A program made the translations under genes and the position numbers. Positions 53,801 to 62,664 of a stretch of 64,000 bases of DNA are shown one piece after another; the stretch's first letter is position 1, and every line of letters begins with the position of its first letter. The stretch comes from Variovorax dokdonensis (GTDB taxonomy: Bacteria > Pseudomonadota > Gammaproteobacteria > Burkholderiales > Burkholderiaceae_C). The notes under the pieces were generated by a model. It saw nothing but the letters and a program-made list of their open reading frames with translations, did no database searches and was not told the origin of the DNA. The DNA is taken from the NCBI RefSeq assembly GCF_030316895.1, contig NZ_JASZYV010000002.1:496001-560000 (forward strand). Direction: 5' to 3'.

Positions 53801-54121
53801 GCACTTCTCCGATGGAGGCGACATTGTCCCGTTCAGGCATCGTTTGTGGCCCACCCCTTCGGTATGCACCGGACAACTCATCGCGGATTGACGACCGCCA
53901 AATCACGTGCGCAACCGTGCGGAGCACAGTTTCACGCGATGGACGCTAACTGCCGGCCTGATCATGCTGCGGGCCTGCAGAGTTAGCCGACTTAGGCGCC
54001 TAGACCGCTTGATGGCAGTGACCGGTCGCTGCAATTTGCATGACCTAGGACGCCCTAGTGCCCAAAGCAGTAGTGCGACCCGATGCTTGTAGGGCTCCGG
54101 TATTCGGATCAGCCTCCTCTG
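53801..54121. other. Non-coding stretch between the SMR remnant and the ThDP enzyme
   Basis: 321 bases without a supported gene. It contains CTAG-rich short repeats near 53987-54056 and no clear promoter. The left end may be decayed sequence upstream of the SMR gene. Nothing else was recognised. Confidence 0.4.
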
Positions 54122-55684
54122 TCAAAGCAGCAATTCAATCAGCGATGGCCCTTCGGCCGCCTGCGCTCGTCGCATCGCATCCGCGAACTGACCCAGCGTG
54201 GAGACCCGACAGGCCGGGACACCGTGGCCCGCCGCCAGTTCCGTCCAGTTCAATGCGGGCCGATCGATGCTGAGCATGTCGCTTGCCCTTCGGCCGGGGG
54301 TGCCGGCCCCCACTTGCGCATATTCACCCTTCAGAATCTGGTAGTTGCCGTTTGCGAAGACCACCACGGTGACATTGAGGCTCTCACGCGCCATGGTCCA
54401 CAGCGACTGCAGCGTGTACATGGCGCTTCCATCGCCTTCCAGAGCGATCACTCGCCGATCTGGTGCGGCAATAGCCGCTCCGACGGCCACTGGCAATCCG
54501 AACCCGATGGAGCCGCCCATGTTGGTAAGCCAATCGTGCGGCGCAGCGTCGCGTGTGGTTTGATCGAAGGCGCGCCCGGTGCTGATCGCTTCGTCCACCA
54601 CGATCGCGTTCTCGGGAATCAACGTTGCCAGCAGGGCTCCGATGGATGCGGGAGTCAGCGGACCTTCCTCATGCGCTGCGGTGGGTACGACCATCGGGCA
54701 CCGCTGCGGTTGCAGCCTCAAGGCCCCCAGTTCTTCGCACAGCATCTGCAGGGCTTCGGCCGGATCCTGGGCATGGGTTGAAAGCGTTGTGAAGGTCGTT
54801 CCAGGCCGAGCCAGTCGTCCCGGCTTGTCGGGATAGCCGAAGAATGCCACCGGCTCGACAGCCCCCACCAACACGATGTGATCGAAGCGCGAAAGCGCAT
54901 CAACCGCAGGCTGTACCGCGTACGGCAGCCGGGGAATTGGCACCCGGCCAGCACCTCGTTCAATGCGTTCAGCGTAGAACTCGGACATCACGCTGCATCC
55001 GGTCGCGGCGGAGATGCGCCCGGCCCACTCGGTAGCACGGGCGCGTACGGCGCGGCCGCCGAGCAGCAGCAAAGTGGTGTCACCGCTATTGCGCAGCGCC
55101 TGTGCGGCGGAGATGACTGCGGCTTGCTCGGTAGCCGCCGGGGCAGGCTCATGAATTGCACCTAGCTGCCCGGGCGTTCCGCTGACCGAAGACCACGCCA
55201 TGTCTGCGGGGAGGGCCAGCGTAGCAATCTGTCCTGGTCGGCCCGCAGCTTGAGCGACTGCCTCGCGGCCATCCTGTGCGATGGAATTGGCGTCGCGCAC
55301 GGTCCGGACCCAGTGGGACATGGGACGCGCCAGGCCTTCGATGTCGGAAGTCAACGGTGCATCGAGTGCCAGGTGATTGGTTGCGTGCTCTCCTACCACA
55401 TTGACGATCCCTGACCTCGCCTTACGGGCGTTGTGCAGGTTTGCCAGCCCGTTTGCCAGGCCTGGGCCAAGGTGCAGCAGCGTCGCTGCTGGGCGATCGG
55501 CGATGCGGTAGTACCCGTCGGCCGCGCCGGTGACAACGCCCTCGAAGAGTCCAAGCACGCAGCGCATACCAGGAATTCGGTCGAGCGCGGAGACGAAGTG
55601 CATCTCGGACGTCCCAGGGTTTGCGAAGCATGTGTCTACCCCAGCATCGAGCAAGGTGTGCACCAGCGATTCAGCGCCGTTCAT
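54122..55684 (-). CDS. ThDP-dependent acetolactate-synthase-like/2-oxoacid decarboxylase-like enzyme
   Basis: 520 residues. Catalytic Glu48 lies in LGLFEGVVTGAADGYYRI, and the ThDP/Mg motif GDGSAMYTLQSLWTM runs from about 417, ending with Asn near 447 (VVFANGNYQIL). It belongs to the acetolactate synthase/benzoylformate decarboxylase superfamily; no FAD-site assignment was possible, and no small subunit gene is nearby. In a catabolic cluster a decarboxylase or carboligase of a 2-oxoacid (such as a phenylglyoxylate-type acid) is more likely than branched-chain biosynthesis. Divergent from the cupin gene across 210 bases. Confidence 0.8.
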   Translation of the reverse strand: MNGAESLVHTLLDAGVDTCFANPGTSEMHFVSALDRIPGMRCVLGLFEGVVTGAADGYYRIADRPAATLLHLGPGLANGLANLHNARKARSGIVNVVGEHATNHLALDAPLTSDIEGLARPMSHWVRTVRDANSIAQDGREAVAQAAGRPGQIATLALPADMAWSSVSGTPGQLGAIHEPAPAATEQAAVISAAQALRNSGDTTLLLLGGRAVRARATEWAGRISAATGCSVMSEFYAERIERGAGRVPIPRLPYAVQPAVDALSRFDHIVLVGAVEPVAFFGYPDKPGRLARPGTTFTTLSTHAQDPAEALQMLCEELGALRLQPQRCPMVVPTAAHEEGPLTPASIGALLATLIPENAIVVDEAISTGRAFDQTTRDAAPHDWLTNMGGSIGFGLPVAVGAAIAAPDRRVIALEGDGSAMYTLQSLWTMARESLNVTVVVFANGNYQILKGEYAQVGAGTPGRRASDMLSIDRPALNWTELAAGHGVPACRVSTLGQFADAMRRAQAAEGPSLIELLL

Positions 55685-55894
55685 TCATATCTCCTGATCT
55701 TGGGGCGTGCGTCGTGCGCACGGCGAGAAAGTGCAGGAATTGAAGCACGGCTGGACTCGCCAAGCGCATGAGATTCGTTGATGGTGGTATCAGCCAGCAG
55801 GCATGGCGTGCAACCACGTCCAGGCCTAGATTCCACTCACCGGCTGGCCACGTCGGCACGCCAGACCACTTCCAACTTCAAAGGAGACCCGCCC

Positions 55895-56500
55895 ATGCCC
55901 ACGCTGAACCCCACCCCTGCGGAAATGGAAAGCCGCATCGTCCGCGCCAAGACCATCCAGCCCAAGAAGCGTCGCTTTGAGGCCAACGGCGGAATTCCCG
56001 CAAAGGCGCTGGAATCGATCGCCGCCGATTCGATCTATCTCTACATGGCGCCCGGCGAAGGCGTGGGCGCGAGCAGCCAGAACCCGGGCATCGTTGGTTT
56101 TCCCGGCCTCACGGTCAATCTCTGCCGCTGCCCGGTGGGCCAGGGTCCCGACCTGCATGCTCACGCTCGTACCCTGGAGACCTTCATGTGCCTGGGCGGC
56201 CAGTTCGAAGTCATCTGGGGCGATGATGGTCAGTACAAGACGGTGCTGGACGAGCACGACATGATCTCGGTGCCGCCGAACGTGATGCGCGCCTTCCGAA
56301 ATACGGGCAAGACCCCCGAGGCCGTTCTGCTGGTGCTGATCCAGGGCGAGAACAAGGACATGGCTGCCGACGTGCAGTACGCGCCGGCGACTGGGGAGAA
56401 AATTGAGCAGAACTTCGGCTCCGACGTGCGGCAGCGCATCGAGGATATGGGTTGGCGCTTCGACGCAGTGCTGGGCAGCAAAGTCAGCGAGGTTGCTTGA
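55895..56500 (+). CDS. Cupin-domain protein
   Basis: 201 residues from ATG 55895 with AAAGGAGA upstream. A single cupin barrel at about 60-165: the first motif is VGQGPDLHAHARTLETFMCL (His-x-His...Glu) and the second is spread around VPPNVMRAFRNTGKTPE. The His/Glu set suggests a bound metal. Cupins of this type act as dioxygenases, isomerases or non-catalytic ligand binders; the function cannot be told. First gene of the plus-strand group cupin-receptor-hydrolase. Confidence 0.82.
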   Translation: MPTLNPTPAEMESRIVRAKTIQPKKRRFEANGGIPAKALESIAADSIYLYMAPGEGVGASSQNPGIVGFPGLTVNLCRCPVGQGPDLHAHARTLETFMCLGGQFEVIWGDDGQYKTVLDEHDMISVPPNVMRAFRNTGKTPEAVLLVLIQGENKDMAADVQYAPATGEKIEQNFGSDVRQRIEDMGWRFDAVLGSKVSEVA

Positions 56501-56501
56501 A

Positions 56502-57458
56502 ATGCGCCGGCATTTCCTGCTCACCCTAACGGCGTTGCTCGTCAGCGGCGCTGGTCATGCACAGGGCAACTATCCTGAGCGCCCCATCAAGCTCATCGTG
56601 GCCTTCGCGCCCGGCAGCGCCCCGGACATCATGTCCCGCGTCTACGGCGAAAAGCTCAAGGAACAGATGGGGCAGCCCATCGTTGTCGACAACCGCCCTG
56701 GAGCCACCGGCGCCATCGGCGCGGACCTGGTAGCCAAGGCACCGGCCGATGGTTACACGCTGCTGCTGAATTCCAGCGCGATGGTCATCAACCCTTGGGT
56801 GAAGAAGCAGCCCTTCGATTTCCGCAAGGACCTTGTGCCTGTGGCGCGCACCGCGGACACGCCGTACCTGGTGACGGTGAATCCCAAGCTGCCCATCCAC
56901 AACCTCGCGGAATTCGTCGACTACGCCAAGAAGAACCCGGGCAAGCTCATGTGCGCGACCTATGGCATCGCCTCTCCGCCGCACCTTGCTCTGGAGCTTC
57001 TGAAGAAGGAGGCCGGGATCGACGTGATTCACGTGCCATACAAGACCTTCGGCCAGGCCTTGCCCGATCTCGTCTCCGGTCAGTTGTCCTGCAGTATCGA
57101 CCCGCCCACGTCGCCCGCTCCGCATGTGGCCGCAGGCGCCATCCGCGCGGTGGCGCAGACTGGCAATGCCCCGATGGATGCGTTCCCGAAGGTGGACCCG
57201 ATCGGCAAGCGGTTCCCCGTAGCGACGGTGGTGGGTTGGCAGGCAATCTACGCCCCCGCAGCGACGCCTGCGCCAGTGTTGTCGAAGCTTCGTGTCGAAT
57301 GGCAGAAGGCGCTCGCGAGCGACGCAGTCCAAAAGACCATCCGTGATGCCGGCTTCCAGCCATCCAAGGGGACGCTGGATGACTTCAGCAAGGAGATTGA
57401 CGCGGACTACCAGAAGTTCGGCCGCGTGATCAAGGACAACGACCTTCGGTTGGACTGA
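56502..57458 (+). CDS. Bug-family (TctC-type) periplasmic solute-binding receptor
   Basis: 318 residues from ATG 56502, one base after the cupin stop. Signal peptide ends GAGHA/Q. Bug-type N-terminus YPERPIKLIVAFAPGSAPDI, PADGYTLLLNSSAMVIN, and MCATYGIASPPHLALEL in the middle. It is the close paralogue of the receptor starting at 63447 (23 of 32 residues the same in the CATYGI...HVPY block), less like the one at 52239. It is cotranscribed with the cupin and the hydrolase. Confidence 0.9.
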   Translation: MRRHFLLTLTALLVSGAGHAQGNYPERPIKLIVAFAPGSAPDIMSRVYGEKLKEQMGQPIVVDNRPGATGAIGADLVAKAPADGYTLLLNSSAMVINPWVKKQPFDFRKDLVPVARTADTPYLVTVNPKLPIHNLAEFVDYAKKNPGKLMCATYGIASPPHLALELLKKEAGIDVIHVPYKTFGQALPDLVSGQLSCSIDPPTSPAPHVAAGAIRAVAQTGNAPMDAFPKVDPIGKRFPVATVVGWQAIYAPAATPAPVLSKLRVEWQKALASDAVQKTIRDAGFQPSKGTLDDFSKEIDADYQKFGRVIKDNDLRLD

Positions 57459-57462
57459 ATCG

Positions 57463-58179
57463 ATGACTCAAGGACAGATCAATGCACTTCCCGCGCCGCA
57501 GTCGCTCGCGCTTGAACGCAAAGGGCAAGCGATCCCGGCAGTGTTCTGGCAGCCAGCAGGAGGCGCAAAAGGCGTGGTGCTCGCGTGCCACGGTGGCAGC
57601 GGACACAAGAAGTCCAACGCTATTCTCTTGATCGCCCAGGCGTGCCTTCCGCTCGGCCTGGCAGTGCTGGCGATCGATGGCCCGGTTCATGGTGAGCGCC
57701 GAGCAGATGGCGACCTCGAGCCCGGGACGGCGCGGCAGGCTTTTCGCGAAGCGTGGCGCGCTGGCGTGGGCCGCACTGAGATGGGCGAAGACATGCGCTA
57801 CGCACTGGACGCATTGATGCGCCAACCTGAGTTCGCTGGACTGCCCATTGGCTACATCGGCGTGTCTATGGGCACTGCATATGGCATTCCTATGCTGGCG
57901 GCCGAGCCGCGCATACGTGCCGCCGCCATCGGCCTGTGGAGCACCACATATGCTGCCAGCGAGCACTTGGCAGAACACGCAAAGCAGATCCGATGTGACG
58001 TTTGGTTCACCCAACAGTGGAATGATGAGTTCTTCGATAGGGACGGAACGTTCGCGCTGTTCGATGCCATCGGCTCGGCAGACAAGCGCCTGGTCGCCTA
58101 TCCCGGGCCGCATCGCGAACTGGAGGGCGAGCGGCTGAAGGATGCGGTTGCGTTCGTTGCCGAGCGCCTAAAGGGCTGA
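57463..58179 (+). CDS. Alpha/beta hydrolase, dienelactone-hydrolase-like
   Basis: 238 residues. Nucleophilic Ser135 in YIGVSMGTAYG, Asp188 (WNDEFF) and His217 (YPGPHRE) form the triad. The oxyanion region is ACHGGSGH at 41-48. The general layout resembles dienelactone hydrolases and small esterases. The substrate is likely an ester or lactone in the same pathway. It starts 4 bases after the receptor stop and ends 23 bases from the convergent LysR gene. Confidence 0.85.
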   Translation: MTQGQINALPAPQSLALERKGQAIPAVFWQPAGGAKGVVLACHGGSGHKKSNAILLIAQACLPLGLAVLAIDGPVHGERRADGDLEPGTARQAFREAWRAGVGRTEMGEDMRYALDALMRQPEFAGLPIGYIGVSMGTAYGIPMLAAEPRIRAAAIGLWSTTYAASEHLAEHAKQIRCDVWFTQQWNDEFFDRDGTFALFDAIGSADKRLVAYPGPHRELEGERLKDAVAFVAERLKG

Positions 58180-58202
58180 GCTAGAGCGCTGGCTCGCCAC
58201 TC

Positions 58203-59171
58203 CTACATTGAAGGCCGCTTCGAGAGCTTCTTTCCAATGTCTCGCAGTGACTCGCGCATCCACTTGTGGGCGGGATCATGGTGCAGCCGCTCGTGCCACA
58301 CCATGCTCACGTCCACGCTCGCGACTTTGAAGGGAAGCGGTAGCAACTGGATGGGCAGTGCCTGCGCCGCGGCCCGTGCCATATGCTCGGGCACCACCGC
58401 CAGGAGGTCGGAGCCCGCAACCACGTCAGGCAACAATGTGAGGCTGGACACCAGCAGCGTGATCGGGCGTGCATGGCCAAGTGCATCCAGCGCCTCGTCA
58501 ACCATGGCTTCCATAGTGGCATGAGCCACGGGCGGTGCACCCCACCGTGCGTGCTGACACGACACGAAATCCTCCAGGCTAACCTTGCCCTTGATAAGAG
58601 GATGATTCTGGCGGGCGATGCACAGCAGCCGTTGTGGGTAAAGCACCGTCTGGCGCAACTCCGAAGGGGGCGAACGCACAAACGATAGGGCCAGATCGAA
58701 ATCTCCGTCTCGCAGATACTCCGACAGTCTGCGGGGGTCGCCAGGCTGTACCGTGAAGCGCATGTGCGGCGCCTCGCGCATCACGAGCGCCATCATCTCG
58801 GGCAGCAGCGTCCGGGATATTCCGTCCGACGCCATGATTCGCCAGCGTGCCTGAGAGGTAGCAGGCTCGAAGTGTTCCGCCTCGAATCCGCGGCCCTCCA
58901 ACATGTCGGCAATCTCCCTCACCCGTCGCACCAGGTCCAGCGCGCGAGGCGTAGGCTCCATGCCGGTTGTGGTCTTGACGAGCAAAACGTCTTTGAAGAC
59001 CTCCCGCAACCGGGCGAGTGCGGTGGACATGGCGGGCTGGCCGATGCCCATGCGCTCCGCAGCACGCGTCACATGCCGCTCTTCGACGAGCGCCTGCAGA
59101 TACTGCAGGTGCTGGAAGGTGAGACGATGCGGGAAAGAGGTGGTTGTCCCCTGCCGAGTCCCCGTGGGCAT
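58203..59171 (-). CDS. LysR-family transcriptional regulator
   Basis: 322 residues. The LysR helix-turn-helix is at about 18-77 (LTFQHLQYLQALVEERHVTR, GIGQPAMSTALARLREVF). The effector-binding domain follows from about 100 (ARWRIMASDGISRTLLPEMM), ending WMRESLRDIGKKLSKRP. It resembles NocR/PcpR-like members acting on aromatic catabolism genes. It lies on the same strand as the TetR gene, 77 bases downstream of it, and converges with the hydrolase; its target may be either flanking module. Confidence 0.88.
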   Translation of the reverse strand: MPTGTRQGTTTSFPHRLTFQHLQYLQALVEERHVTRAAERMGIGQPAMSTALARLREVFKDVLLVKTTTGMEPTPRALDLVRRVREIADMLEGRGFEAEHFEPATSQARWRIMASDGISRTLLPEMMALVMREAPHMRFTVQPGDPRRLSEYLRDGDFDLALSFVRSPPSELRQTVLYPQRLLCIARQNHPLIKGKVSLEDFVSCQHARWGAPPVAHATMEAMVDEALDALGHARPITLLVSSLTLLPDVVAGSDLLAVVPEHMARAAAQALPIQLLPLPFKVASVDVSMVWHERLHHDPAHKWMRESLRDIGKKLSKRPSM

Positions 59172-59248
59172 TGCGGCTCCTTGTAGTAACTCTGAATGTT
59201 GCGATCCAGCGCATCAATGGGTTGAGCGCGCACGGCTGCGATGCGCTC

Positions 59249-59950
59249 CTAAGGTCTTTGAACCATCAGGATCAGAAGCCTTGCCAACTCGTCACTGAAA
59301 GTGGCGTCGTCACCCTTGTTGATGCTGCTGAGGCGCACGGGTTCGAACAAGAGGCGCTGCTGCAGCAGCGCAAACACCGCGCGGATGCCCAAGTCGACGC
59401 GAGAGTCCAGGTCCGAGTGCTGCGAAGTAGACATCGCTACTCGCGAGGTTTCAGCTAGACGAGCTGCAATGTGTTGCACCGTCGACCCCGCCCGTTCGTA
59501 CACCTCCCGGTCCTGGATCAGAAGGACTGCGGCCAGTAGATTGCGATTTCGGCGATAGAAGGCGACGGTAGTGCCGCAATAGTGAGTTGCGAGTTCACCG
59601 AAGTCGCGTCCTGCCCAACGGTTCGGATCAAGTTCGCGATCGACGTCTTCGATCATCTTTTCGCGCAGCGACTCATGCAGCGCAGCCAGGATGCTTGCCT
59701 TGTCTTTGAAGCGACCGTAGATGGTCGCGGCGCTGCAACCGGCGCCCGAGGCGATTTCGGGGATTGAGATGTCTGCGAAGGCCTTGGACTGAAGCAGGCT
59801 CTCGAGGGCACCCAGAACGCGCTGCAGGCTCTGTTCACTGCGTTGCTGTTTCGGCGCCGTGACTCGGTCAAGCCGTCCTACGACATCAATGTCATAGCTC
59901 GGCGCCCGGCGCGTGGTTCGGGTGCGCACGTTTTGGCGCGACTCAGTCAA
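59249..59950 (-). CDS. TetR-family transcriptional repressor
   Basis: 233 residues from TTG 59950, chosen because GAGGAG lies nine bases upstream; the frame stays open further and a later GTG is possible. The TetR helix-turn-helix lies at about 45-88 (ISIPEIASGAGCSAATIYGR, then FKDKASILAALHESLR). The C-terminal ligand-binding domain is variable. It is divergent from the FAD monooxygenase gene; the palindrome at 60060-60080 is its best operator candidate. Confidence 0.85.
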   Translation of the reverse strand: MTESRQNVRTRTTRRAPSYDIDVVGRLDRVTAPKQQRSEQSLQRVLGALESLLQSKAFADISIPEIASGAGCSAATIYGRFKDKASILAALHESLREKMIEDVDRELDPNRWAGRDFGELATHYCGTTVAFYRRNRNLLAAVLLIQDREVYERAGSTVQHIAARLAETSRVAMSTSQHSDLDSRVDLGIRAVFALLQQRLLFEPVRLSSINKGDDATFSDELARLLILMVQRP

Positions 59951-60059
59951 GTCATTTGCTCCTCGAAGTGACCTCTGATTATCTGCGTGCAGCGCTCGTG
60001 CGTAGGGCGGTCGCATGGGCGTCCTCATGCTCGGGTTTCTACTCATGCGCTAATAAGCG

Positions 60060-60080
60060 AATCCGAATCGAATTCGGATT
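60060..60080. promoter_or_regulatory. Perfect palindrome, candidate TetR operator
   Basis: AATCCGAAT at 60060-60068 and ATTCGGATT at 60072-60080 form a perfect 9-base-pair inverted repeat with a 3-base spacer (CGA). It lies in the 161-base gap between the divergent tetR and monooxygenase genes, 31 bases upstream of the monooxygenase ATG. TetR-family operators are usually symmetric sites of 15-21 bases in this position. Confidence 0.75.
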
Positions 60081-60111
60081 AAAGCAGAATTTGCCATTCC
60101 TCGGAGACCGC

Positions 60112-61791
60112 ATGAAAGCTTCTACTGATGTGAGACCTGTCATCGTCTTGGGCGCAGGCCCTGTTGGCCTCGGTGCCGCGCTGGAACTCGCGCGCTGCGG
60201 GATTCGGTCGATCCTCATCGAGCGGAACGACCGCACCAGCTGGCATCCCAAAACACGCAACTTCAATACACGAACGATGGAGATCGCGCGGGGGTGGGGT
60301 CGCGAAATCTACGACGAGCTGCGGAAGTTGGACTTGCCGCCGGAGTGGAAAAGCCCGATTCGATTCAGCGGGACGATCACGGGGCCGGAAACCGGGCACA
60401 TCGTCTCCAATGGCTTCATGGGCGCGGGACCGCTGCTCAGTCCGGTCAACTCCGTCCTCTCGTCCCAGGACATGCTTGAACCGGTGATGCTGCGGGAGAT
60501 CCGCCGAAGCGGCATGGTCGACGTGCGGTTCAACCACGAGATGCTCCAGTTCGTCCGCGGAAATGAGGAGGGTGCGGATGAAGTGGAGATCCGAGTCCGA
60601 GATGGGACGACCGGAGAGGAGAGCACAGTACTCGGGTCAGCCATGATCGCCGCGGACGGTGCGGCCAGCAGCATGCGGACGATCCTGGGGCGAACCTTGG
60701 AGGGCACCCTCAAGATCAACCATTTCATGAACTGCTATTTCCGTGCGGACGTTGAAAAGTACGCACGGGAGAGGCCTGGCATCCTCCTGTTCGTGGCTAA
60801 CGAGAAGGCCCAAGGTGTCTTGCAGCCGTTGGACTCTCGCGGTCGCTGGCTGTGCCAGATCACCGTACCCGAGAGCGAATGGTCGACGGAAACATTCACG
60901 AAGGAGCGGGCGGCCCAGTGGATCCGTGACGCAGTGGGCGTCGCAGACTTGCCTATCGAGATTGTCTCTGTCGGCAAGTGGCAAATGAATGCGGTGGTGT
61001 GCGACCAACTCCAGGTAGGCCGCATCCTACTCATGGGTGATGCAGCTCACATGTTCCCCCCAACGGGTGGATTGGGAGTGAATACGGGTTTGCAGGGGAT
61101 GCACAACGCCGTGTGGAAGCTGGCCTTGTTCCTGCGTGGCAAGGCAGGCCGCGGCTTGCTTGAGACCTACACCACGGAGCGAAAGCCTGTTTCCCAGTGG
61201 GTGGCCGAACAGTCGTATCACAACGCACGACAGGTGGCGCAGATCGGTTTGATCTCGCGCGGCCAGGCACAGCCGACCCTATCGACGCAGGAAGTCCTGA
61301 AGGAAACGCGGCGCTACGGGAACCAGCTTGGTTTGGAGCTGGGTGCCATCTACGCCTCCCCGGCGGTCGTCTCTGATGGCACGTCGGCACCTGAGGTGCA
61401 GGATCCATACACCGACTATGCGCCCACGGGTCGTCCCGGGCATCGCGCGCCGCACGTGTGGTTGCGCAAAGGGGATGACACCCTATCGACCTTGGACCTT
61501 GTCGGGCCTGAGTTCACCTTGATTTGTGGGGCAGAAGGCGCCGCCTGGTGCACAGTCGTAGATCGCCTTCGCCAACGCTTTGGCCTGGACATGGGCTGCC
61601 AATGCATTGGTGCCTCGGGAGGCTACCAAGATGTCGAGGGCACGTTCGAGCAGCGCTACGGCCTGCAGTCCTCCGGGGCGGTGCTTGTTCGCCCCGACGG
61701 ATGGGTGGCCTGGCGAGCGCAGGCCTGGAACGAGGGTGGCAAAGACGCGCTTGCAGCAGCACTGGGTGCCGTGCTGGCAGTCGAGGCTTGA
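60112..61791 (+). CDS. FAD-dependent aromatic monooxygenase (MhpA/PheA-like)
   Basis: 559 residues from ATG 60112, with GGAG upstream. The FAD ADP-binding motif is GAGPVG (14-19), and the second FAD motif is GDAAHMFPPTGGLGVNTGLQ (309-328). A C-terminal thioredoxin-like domain (about 430-559; FTLICGAEGAAWCTVVDRLR) is typical of phenol- and 3-HPP-hydroxylase relatives. It hydroxylates an aromatic ring using NAD(P)H and O2. It heads the operon monooxygenase-hydrolase-aldolase-receptor and is probably repressed by the divergent TetR. Confidence 0.88.
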   Translation: MKASTDVRPVIVLGAGPVGLGAALELARCGIRSILIERNDRTSWHPKTRNFNTRTMEIARGWGREIYDELRKLDLPPEWKSPIRFSGTITGPETGHIVSNGFMGAGPLLSPVNSVLSSQDMLEPVMLREIRRSGMVDVRFNHEMLQFVRGNEEGADEVEIRVRDGTTGEESTVLGSAMIAADGAASSMRTILGRTLEGTLKINHFMNCYFRADVEKYARERPGILLFVANEKAQGVLQPLDSRGRWLCQITVPESEWSTETFTKERAAQWIRDAVGVADLPIEIVSVGKWQMNAVVCDQLQVGRILLMGDAAHMFPPTGGLGVNTGLQGMHNAVWKLALFLRGKAGRGLLETYTTERKPVSQWVAEQSYHNARQVAQIGLISRGQAQPTLSTQEVLKETRRYGNQLGLELGAIYASPAVVSDGTSAPEVQDPYTDYAPTGRPGHRAPHVWLRKGDDTLSTLDLVGPEFTLICGAEGAAWCTVVDRLRQRFGLDMGCQCIGASGGYQDVEGTFEQRYGLQSSGAVLVRPDGWVAWRAQAWNEGGKDALAAALGAVLAVEA

Positions 61792-61793
61792 AC

Positions 61794-62639
61794 ATGACTG
61801 CTGCGAGAAATTCGGTCTCCTGTGGGGACTGGGAGATCAGCTTTACCGTCCAAGGAGAAGGGCCGGCACTCGTGCTTCTGCATGGAGGGTCGCCCGGCGC
61901 CAGTGGCGCAAGCAACTTCCACGCAAACGTCCAGGTGCTGGCCAAGCGCTTCACGACCTATGTGATGGACTTTCCCGGCTGGGGCGCGTCGTCCAAGAAC
62001 CTGGTCTCGGCTGGAACTTGGGGCAATCCGCTGGAAGCAGGCGGGAAGGCGGTGCTCGCATTCATGCAGGCGGTCGGCATCGACAAGGCTCATTTGATGG
62101 GCAGTTCCTTCGGGGGAGCGGCTGCGCTGCACGCGGCTATGCTTCGCCCCGATTCAGTTGATCGCCTGGTCCTGATGGCACCGGGCGGAGGTATCCCGAG
62201 GCCCGGCACAGCGGGCCCTGCCCTGAGCAAACTCTTTGGCTATTACGCAGGCGAGGGGCCGAGTCTGGCGAAGTTTGCAGGCCTAGCCCACGACTTGGTC
62301 TTCGACAAGTCTCGCATCAGCCAGGCCTGGCTACAGGAGCGCTACAAGGCCAGTCTGGATAAGGAAATCACTGCGAATCCACCGCTTCGTCTTCCACCAG
62401 GCTATGTGCCGCAGCCTGCCCAAGCCCTGTGCAACGACCCGCGCCTTGCACAAATGCGCTCGTCGGTGCTGTTCATGTGGGGCGCGAACGACGAAGTGCA
62501 GCCCGTGTCGTGCCTACAAAGCTTCTCGGCAATTCCGCGCCAGGACGCTGTGATCTTGGGCGAATGCGGTCACCTGCCGTACTGGGAGCAGGCGGACAAG
62601 GTCAACGAGTTGGCTCTCTGGTTCTTGAGCCGAAATTGA
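61794..62639 (+). CDS. Alpha/beta hydrolase of meta-cleavage-product hydrolase type
   Basis: 281 residues, 2 bases after the monooxygenase stop. Catalytic triad Ser105 (MGSSFGG), Asp233 (GANDEV), His260 (CGHLPYW). The oxyanion motif LLHGGSPGASGASNF matches MhpC/BphD-type C-C hydrolases, and the lid region is 130-200. Such enzymes split the ring-fission product into a 2-hydroxypentadienoate-type acid and a short acid. No ring-cleavage dioxygenase is seen beside it in the window; it may follow further along. Confidence 0.82.
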   Translation: MTAARNSVSCGDWEISFTVQGEGPALVLLHGGSPGASGASNFHANVQVLAKRFTTYVMDFPGWGASSKNLVSAGTWGNPLEAGGKAVLAFMQAVGIDKAHLMGSSFGGAAALHAAMLRPDSVDRLVLMAPGGGIPRPGTAGPALSKLFGYYAGEGPSLAKFAGLAHDLVFDKSRISQAWLQERYKASLDKEITANPPLRLPPGYVPQPAQALCNDPRLAQMRSSVLFMWGANDEVQPVSCLQSFSAIPRQDAVILGECGHLPYWEQADKVNELALWFLSRN

Positions 62640-62664
62640 AACTTCAACAGGAGCAGAGAAGCAA

